From positions 1-10,779 of the forward strand of contig RCSS01000110.1 in the NCBI GenBank assembly GCA_004000155.1: a DNA stretch of 10,779 nt, given 5' to 3'. Positions 7,446 to 10,779 of this stretch are shown here, piece by piece. Source of the DNA: Tubulinosema ratisbonensis. Lineage: Eukaryota > Microsporidia > Tubulinosematidae. The stretch's first letter is position 1, and each line of letters starts with the position of its first letter. Under the pieces are notes generated by a model. It searched no databases, was not told the DNA's origin, and saw nothing but the letters and a program-made list of their open reading frames with translations. Position numbers and translations under genes: made by a program.

Positions 7446-7940
7446 ATGAAAGATTCATCATTGAATAAAACTGTAAACCTAAAGGAAAAACAAAATAAAA
7501 GATTAAAAAACACTCTGCTAAATCTGACCCCACAAAAAAACAAGGATTATTACAACATAGACAGTCTGACTAACCATCCAAACCAAGACACAAAATCATA
7601 CATAAAAAAATTAAACAATGAACTTACCACCTTAAAAGAAATTTTATGCATTTTAAAAGATAAATTATATTTTTATGAGTCAAATAGTTTTAGCATAGAA
7701 AATGAAGAAACAAATTTTTATTTGGAAAGAACCAATTTTATCTCACAAGAACTGATTATGATTCACAATGACATGGTAAAAGAGAAGGATGAAGAGATAA
7801 TGAAGTGTGCTAAGAGAATTAATGAGCTTAGTTATGAGAATAAGAAGTATAAAGAGATTATTTATGAATTGAGTAAAAAAATTAAATCACAAAATGAAGC
7901 AGAAAGAATTTTGAATGAAATGAAAAAAGAATTTAATTAA
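7446..7940 (+). CDS. Hypothetical coiled-coil protein
   Basis: The protein has 164 residues. It starts with a basic, polar, probably disordered stretch (1-50, many K, N and Q), followed by heptad-like helical segments at about 52-76 and 98-162 rich in K, E, I and L (for example EEIMKCAKRINELSYENKKY). This is typical of a coiled-coil scaffold or structural protein, but no family is recognisable. The ATG at 7446 overlaps an earlier out-of-frame ATG at 7442 that opens only a nine-codon frame. The next gene begins 26 to 33 bases after the TAA on the same strand. No signal peptide or membrane segment is seen. Codon use matches the neighbours. AATAAA occurs at 7947-7952. Confidence 0.7.
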   Translation: MKDSSLNKTVNLKEKQNKRLKNTLLNLTPQKNKDYYNIDSLTNHPNQDTKSYIKKLNNELTTLKEILCILKDKLYFYESNSFSIENEETNFYLERTNFISQELIMIHNDMVKEKDEEIMKCAKRINELSYENKKYKEIIYELSKKIKSQNEAERILNEMKKEFN

Positions 7941-7973
7941 AAATTTAATAAAAAAATAAATTAAAAATGGCCT

Positions 7974-8207
7974 ATGATTTTTTTAATAAGAAAACCAAAA
8001 TGGTTGGATTTTAATGAAAGATCTAAGAAAATTTCTATCTCTCAACAGGGTAACAGTACAAATAGTCAGATAATTGAGACTGAAGAGGGTTATGCACTTA
8101 GGATAGGTAGATTTGTGTATAAACTTAACCCAGTGCCATTAAAAAAGACCATTTACACTGAAGAGGGAGATACTTTTGAAGAAAAGTTTTTTATAAAGAA
8201 AGAATAA
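7974..8207 (+). CDS. Small unidentified protein, start probably frame-split
   Basis: The open frame encodes 77 residues, mixed charged and polar, with a central stretch EEGYALRIGRFVYKLNPVPL (37-56) that looks like folded beta-rich protein. I do not recognise it. The start is doubtful. The ATG at 7974 has a poor context (C at -3). An ATG seven bases earlier (7967) has A at -3 and opens MAYDFF, but runs into a stop within 16 codons. The two frames would join smoothly if the T run at 7978-7984 had six T instead of seven, giving MAYDFLIRKPKWLDF. So either one T is extra in the sequence, the gene is broken, or translation starts at the second ATG. The stop overlaps AATAAA. It converges on RPL11. 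Confidence 0.6.
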   Translation: MIFLIRKPKWLDFNERSKKISISQQGNSTNSQIIETEEGYALRIGRFVYKLNPVPLKKTIYTEEGDTFEEKFFIKKE

Positions 8208-8208
8208 A
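8203..8208 (+). terminator. Possible poly(A) signal overlapping stop of the 77-residue gene
   Basis: AATAAA contains the TAA stop at 8205-8207, the same arrangement as at the ends of the photolyase and GPI13-like genes. Chance occurrence cannot be excluded in this base composition. Confidence 0.35.
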
Positions 8209-8286
8209 TTGGTTGATTTATTTTTTGAAATTTAATTTTATTCTTTTAAAAAAAATAAATAAAATTTTAAAAAATAAATTATTTTA

Positions 8287-8346
8287 ATTAATAAAAAAAA
8301 TTAAAAATTAATAAAAAAAAATAAAAATTAATAAAAAAAAATAAAA
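8287..8346. repeat. Tandem repeat, 20-base unit, three copies
   Basis: Three consecutive 20-base units of the form ATTAATAAAAAAAAATAAAA occur at 8287-8306, 8307-8326 and 8327-8346. The second and third are identical and the first differs slightly. A partial fourth begins at 8347. They sit in an A-rich, almost G-free gap (8229-8421) between the convergent 77-residue gene and RPL11. They are probably slippage-generated. Confidence 0.75.
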
Positions 8347-8437
8347 ATTATTTTATTTAAATTAAAAATAAATAAATTATTTAAATTAAAATAAATAAAT
8401 TATTAAATAAAATATATAAAATTGTAAAATTAATTAT

Positions 8438-8962
8438 TTATTTGTTGATCAAAACTCCATCAAACTTCTCAACAAACCATTTCATAGCATCTTCTTTAGT
8501 CAACCTGTGCTTACTTCCAACCTTAGACTTCTTAATTTTTCTTTTAGAAACCCTTGTTCCTGGCCTATCCAATACAACATAGAAATCCAATCCAAAAATA
8601 CCTACACTAGGATCATATTTGATACCTAAATCAATGTGCTCTTTGATACCAAATCCAAAATGACCATTGTTACTAAAGGATGATTTTTTAATCTCAAATT
8701 CTTTGACTCTCAAAGCAGTGGTTAACAATTCCTCAGCTTTAGCCCCTCTTACTGTCACGTAAGTGGCTATCTTTTCATTCCTTCTTATACCGAATCCTCT
8801 AATGGTAATTTTTGCTTTACCTATGCTTGGTTTTTGACCAGTTAATTCTTCTAAAACCTTAACTGCTCTGTTAAGTTTGTCTCCTGATTCTCCTACACAA
8901 CAGTTTATGCAAAGTTTATTGATTTTTAGTTTTAGCATTGGATTTTGTTTTTGTTCTGACAT
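8438..8962 (-). CDS. RPL11: 60S ribosomal protein L11 (uL5)
   Basis: This protein of the large cytosolic ribosomal subunit sits in the central protuberance, contacts 5S rRNA and assembles with it and uL18. The length of 174 residues equals yeast Rpl11. Conserved blocks run end to end: [101 protein letters not shown] and [13 protein letters not shown] (given here as family blocks in order, separated). The ATG at 8962 follows a CCC by five bases. There is no intron. Head-to-head with it, 371 bases away, is stalk protein P1, so the two probably share a divergent control region. The identification is essentially certain. Confidence 0.98.
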   Translation of the reverse strand: MSEQKQNPMLKLKINKLCINCCVGESGDKLNRAVKVLEELTGQKPSIGKAKITIRGFGIRRNEKIATYVTVRGAKAEELLTTALRVKEFEIKKSSFSNNGHFGFGIKEHIDLGIKYDPSVGIFGLDFYVVLDRPGTRVSKRKIKKSKVGSKHRLTKEDAMKWFVEKFDGVLINK

Positions 8963-8967
8963 TTTAT

Positions 8968-8970
8968 GGG
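8968..8970 (-). promoter_or_regulatory. CCC motif before RPL11
   Basis: Read on the minus strand the leader is AACCCATAAAATG, with CCC ending exactly five bases before the start codon. The same spacing occurs before P1 on the other side of this intergenic region. Such triplets near the start are a known microsporidian start-region feature, especially in ribosomal protein genes. Confidence 0.6.
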
Positions 8971-9233
8971 TTAAAATTTTTAATAAAAATATTAAAATTA
9001 AATTTATTAAAAAATAATTTAATTTTATTTATTTATTAAAAAATAATTTCTAAAAAGAAAAGAGCATAAAATGACATTTAAAAAATAAGGATTAAGTCAG
9101 TAAAAATATTATTTATTAAAAACAAAAATAAAAATAATATTTATTTTAAAATGTTCTAAACACTTTGGTTTAGCTGTTAATGTACATTAATTTTGAAACA
9201 AAAATGTAAAAACATTCTGTAACACAATTAATA

Positions 9234-9331
9234 TAAGGGTAAAAAAATATTTAATTTATATTTTTAAAAAATTAAATTTAATTGGTCAATAAATAAAATA
9301 TTTTTTATAAATTTAAAATTTTTTACCCTTA
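9234..9331. repeat. 13-base inverted repeat carrying the CCC motif
   Basis: TAAGGGTAAAAAA at 9234-9246 is an exact inverted copy of TTTTTTACCCTTA at 9319-9331. The right arm is the P1 start-region motif. The left arm is the same motif facing RPL11, but 272 bases from its ATG. Confidence 0.8.
9326..9328 (+). promoter_or_regulatory. CCC motif before P1
   Basis: The leader is TTTTTTACCCTTAAAATG. CCC ends five bases before the ATG at 9334, matching the spacing at RPL11. This supports the ATG at 9334 rather than the second in-frame ATG at 9340. Confidence 0.6.
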
Positions 9332-9333
9332 AA

Positions 9334-9654
9334 ATGTCAATGCCACAAGAAAAAGAAATTTACTCCCTTGCTGCTTTATTCATAAACTCATTAAACTTAG
9401 AAGTAACAGCTGAGAACATGGAAAAAATATTTAAACATTTAAACATCCCTTTTTCAAAGAAACTTGCTTCATTTTATGAACTTACACCTGCTGAGTACAT
9501 GGCTTTGATAAGGAATAGTTCTGCTGTTCAGGTATCTTCTGTTTCCGAAACTGTTGCTGCACCTGCAAAAGAGAAGAGAAAAAGGAAACTAAGCCTGCTC
9601 CCGCCGCTGAGGAAGACGAAGAAATGGACTTTGGTGACATGTTTGGTTAATTAA
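9334..9654 (+). CDS. 60S acidic ribosomal stalk protein P1-like, frame broken near C-terminus
   Basis: P1 and P2 form the flexible lateral stalk that recruits and activates translation GTPases, bound to P0. The N-terminal helical domain (about 7-60: EKEIYSLAALFINSLNLEV, then KIFKHLNI) fits P1 better than P2. It is followed by the alanine/proline/valine hinge and a charged stretch. In the open frame (106 residues) the end is basic and meaningless for this family. One base back, the frame reads ETKPAPAAEEDEEMDFGDMFG and stops at 9648-9650, the expected acidic P-protein tail. The switch must lie around 9567-9585, which contains A runs at 9567-9570 and 9579-9583. One more A in the second run would restore a normal protein of about 106 residues. 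The cause is a homopolymer error, a real mutation or, less likely, -1 ribosomal frameshifting. P1 rather than P2 is a moderately sure call. Confidence 0.85.
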   Translation: MSMPQEKEIYSLAALFINSLNLEVTAENMEKIFKHLNIPFSKKLASFYELTPAEYMALIRNSSAVQVSSVSETVAAPAKEKRKRKLSLLPPLRKTKKWTLVTCLVN

Positions 9655-9726
9655 ACTTACATAAATTAAAAAAATTATTTTTTTAAAAATATAATTTATT
9701 ATTTTAATTTATGCGCATAAATCAAG

Positions 9727-10194
9727 TCAGTTTTTATAATCTTTTATTTCTAAATTTTTGTCTAATTCACCAACAAATTCCACTTTTAAACAACAAGAAT
9801 CTTCAGATTCTATCCTAAGCACACAAAACAACCCATCACAATCTTCTATCTCTTTTATAAAGCAGTTTTCTTTGCCAACATTTTTACAAATTCCTATTGG
9901 CAAATCTTTTTTTCTGTTAAAATGTTTATGTTTATTAAAAATAAAATATTCTTTCAAAAANTCNTTCTTTTTTCTTAAATTGTAATTATTGTTCTTNAAA
10001 AGAGAATATAATTTGTAATCTTTAAGTTCTGGCATGTTATTTAAATATAATAGTTCTTCTAAATCAAAATATATTTTTTGGTTTGTGCATGTGCCAAAGT
10101 GTCTGTGGTGGTTATGGAGCGAGGTTGTGGGAATAAATTTGTTGTTTTCTTTTTTGAAGCCTTNAAATGTAAAATTCTCATTTTGATTTTGCAT
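9727..10194 (-). CDS. Unidentified protein, weakly Sen54-like (tRNA-splicing endonuclease subunit)
   Basis: The frame encodes 155 residues from ATG at 10194 to TGA at 9727, on the strand opposite P1 and ending about 75 bases from it. Residues 32-57 (HFGTCTNQKIYFDLEELLYL and onward) and the following YKLYSLxKNNNYNL resemble the N-terminal domain of Sen54. There, a short strand-turn segment leads to a PEEALYLLE-like helix and then an L(K)R-x-GY segment. Sen54 is a structural subunit of the endonuclease that removes tRNA introns. The match is by eye and weak; the fungal protein is far longer. The C-terminal half is cysteine-containing and acidic with no known motif. Four N bases (9961, 9964, 9996, 10164) make residue identities uncertain. 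No CCC motif precedes the start. Confidence 0.5.
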   Translation of the reverse strand: MQNQNENFTFXGFKKENNKFIPTTSLHNHHRHFGTCTNQKIYFDLEELLYLNNMPELKDYKLYSLXKNNNYNLRKKXXFLKEYFIFNKHKHFNRKKDLPIGICKNVGKENCFIKEIEDCDGLFCVLRIESEDSCCLKVEFVGELDKNLEIKDYKN

Positions 10195-10610
10195 AAACTT
10201 ATTTTTTATTAAAAATTAATGACATAAATAAAAAATTAATAAAAAATAATAAAATAATTTTAAGTAAAAACTAACATACTAGTTCATAAAATATAAATAA
10301 TTTTAGAAATTGCTAGAGTTTTTACTAAGTACAAGGTTATGATTCCTTTTCGATTGTATTTTATGATTTATTATTACTGTAAAATATTGATTTTTATTTT
10401 TTTTTTCTAGAAAAAATTGACCATATTAAGGATTTTGTGGGAACCTCTAAAAATGAAGTTTACACAAAAAAAGAAAATAAAATATTAAGTTCTTTTACCC
10501 TCAAAGCTTAATTAGCTGTTAACTCATGGGATAATAGTAGATTTTCAAAGATACGATAATTATAACAAAAAAATTATTTATTAAAATAAACTTAAAAAAA
10601 ATATATTATT
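10195..10610. other. Intergenic region between Sen54-like gene and transposase tail
   Basis: No ATG-started gene is visible. A run of ten T followed by CTAG (10397-10410) resembles a 3' splice site. It lies in a 42-codon stop-free rightward stretch (10383-10508) that lacks an ATG and includes VGTSKNEVYTKKENK. The right part should contain the 3' end of the leftward transposable element, but no terminal inverted repeat can be confirmed because the partner end is outside the window. Confidence 0.5.
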
Positions 10611-10779
10611 TTACCAATATATTACACTTTTTAAAGGGGTAATAAACCCTAACTGAATATTGACATTATCTTGTCTACAAAAAAAAATCTTAAAAAGCCA
10701 TCCATCAATGTTTTCTTCTGTTATGTTACGTGGTTTTATTACTTGTTTGATCCCATTATTTATTCCTTCAATAGTGTTA
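10611..10779 (-). CDS. ISXO2/Merlin-type transposase, C-terminal fragment (cut by window edge)
   Basis: The leftward frame enters from the right edge and ends with TAA at 10611-10613, giving 55 residues. It opens with NTIEGINNGIKQVIKPRN, then ENIDGWLFKIFFCRQDN, and ends with GFITPLKSVIYW. This matches by eye the end of DDE transposases of the IS1595/ISXO2 (eukaryotic Merlin) group: TNTIEGxW, a K followed by RNRT-like basic residues, then HL-EF-WRRKN and F--ALK-V-Y. The E of TIEG is probably the third catalytic acid. Differences include loss of the usual W after TIEG and CRQ in place of WRR. The gene may be intact to the right. Merlin-type elements are known in microsporidia (Anncaliia, Nosema). 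It was not in any long listed frame because it is truncated. Confidence 0.72.
   Translation of the reverse strand, partial: NTIEGINNGIKQVIKPRNITEENIDGWLFKIFFCRQDNVNIQLGFITPLKSVIYW

Larger units (their letters stand above)
8963..9333. promoter_or_regulatory. Divergent control region between RPL11 and P1
   Basis: This 371-base AT-rich region separates two head-to-head 60S ribosomal protein genes. Each end carries CCC five bases before the respective ATG. A 13-base block, TAAGGGTAAAAAA (9234-9246), is the exact reverse complement of the block before the P1 start (9319-9331), giving an inverted pair 72 bases apart. No reading frame of note is present. Joint regulation of the two genes is inferred from layout. 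Confidence 0.5.

Noticed and set aside
9579..9585. Canonical -1 frameshift heptamer in P1
   Set aside because: The sequence in frame is A AAA AGG, not X XXY YYZ such as A AAA AAG, so a classical slippery site is not present; only a P-site slip is possible.
9758..9985. 75-residue rightward frame
   Set aside because: It is opposite the Sen54-like frame, includes undetermined bases, and is low-complexity at its end.
1..10779. tRNA genes, CRISPR arrays, bacterial operon or defence systems
   Set aside because: No B-box-like GGTTCRANTCC, no regularly spaced repeats with spacers, and no ribosome binding sites. The gene content is clearly eukaryotic.

Overview
The window is very AT-rich eukaryotic DNA. 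It is most likely from a microsporidian, the obligate intracellular parasites related to fungi. The evidence is mixed. Genes are intronless, closely packed and slightly short. The protein set is eukaryotic: cytosolic ribosomal protein uL5/RPL11, a ribosomal stalk P protein, a DHHC palmitoyltransferase and a GPI ethanolamine-phosphate transferase. A class II CPD photolyase is present, which is known from the microsporidian Antonospora locustae. CCC triplets sit 0 to 5 bases before three start codons, a recognised microsporidian start-region signal. The tail of an ISXO2/Merlin-type transposase lies at the right edge. The extreme AT bias and this transposase family would fit the Anncaliia/Tubulinosema group, but that is inference.

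Layout, left to right. Bases 1-1147 hold no intact gene, only stop-free leftward stretches without ATG that may be a decayed gene. A rightward class II photolyase follows (1148-2512), then a rightward DHHC S-acyltransferase (2750-3688). Bases 3689-4847 form a long gap for such a genome. It contains a sharply bounded GC-enriched island (about 3776-3905, roughly 44% GC by hand count) of unknown nature. A PIG-O/GPI13-like transferase (4848-6794) is followed in the same reading frame, after two stop codons, by a 117-residue membrane protein (6819-7172). A 216-base stretch with no G at all precedes a coiled-coil protein (7446-7940) and a small unidentified protein (7974-8207). An A-rich, nearly G-free gap with a 20-base tandem repeat separates these from leftward RPL11 (8438-8962). 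RPL11 and a rightward stalk P1 gene (9334 onward) are divergent, and both have CCC exactly five bases before ATG. The P1 frame is broken near its C-terminus. A leftward gene (9727-10194) weakly resembles tRNA-splicing endonuclease Sen54. The right edge carries the leftward transposase fragment.

The genes do not form one pathway. RPL11 and P1 both belong to the 60S subunit and probably share a divergent control region. The GPI13-like enzyme and the DHHC enzyme both act on membranes of the secretory pathway. The photolyase repairs UV damage, which is relevant to the environmental spore.

Most worth a second look: the one-base break in P1 at an A run, the GC island, the transposase tail, the 33-base palindrome inside the GPI13-like gene, and the frame-split small gene at 7967/7974. 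N bases at 7219-7222, 9961, 9964, 9996 and 10164 show the assembly is imperfect, so homopolymer errors must be considered for both frame breaks.
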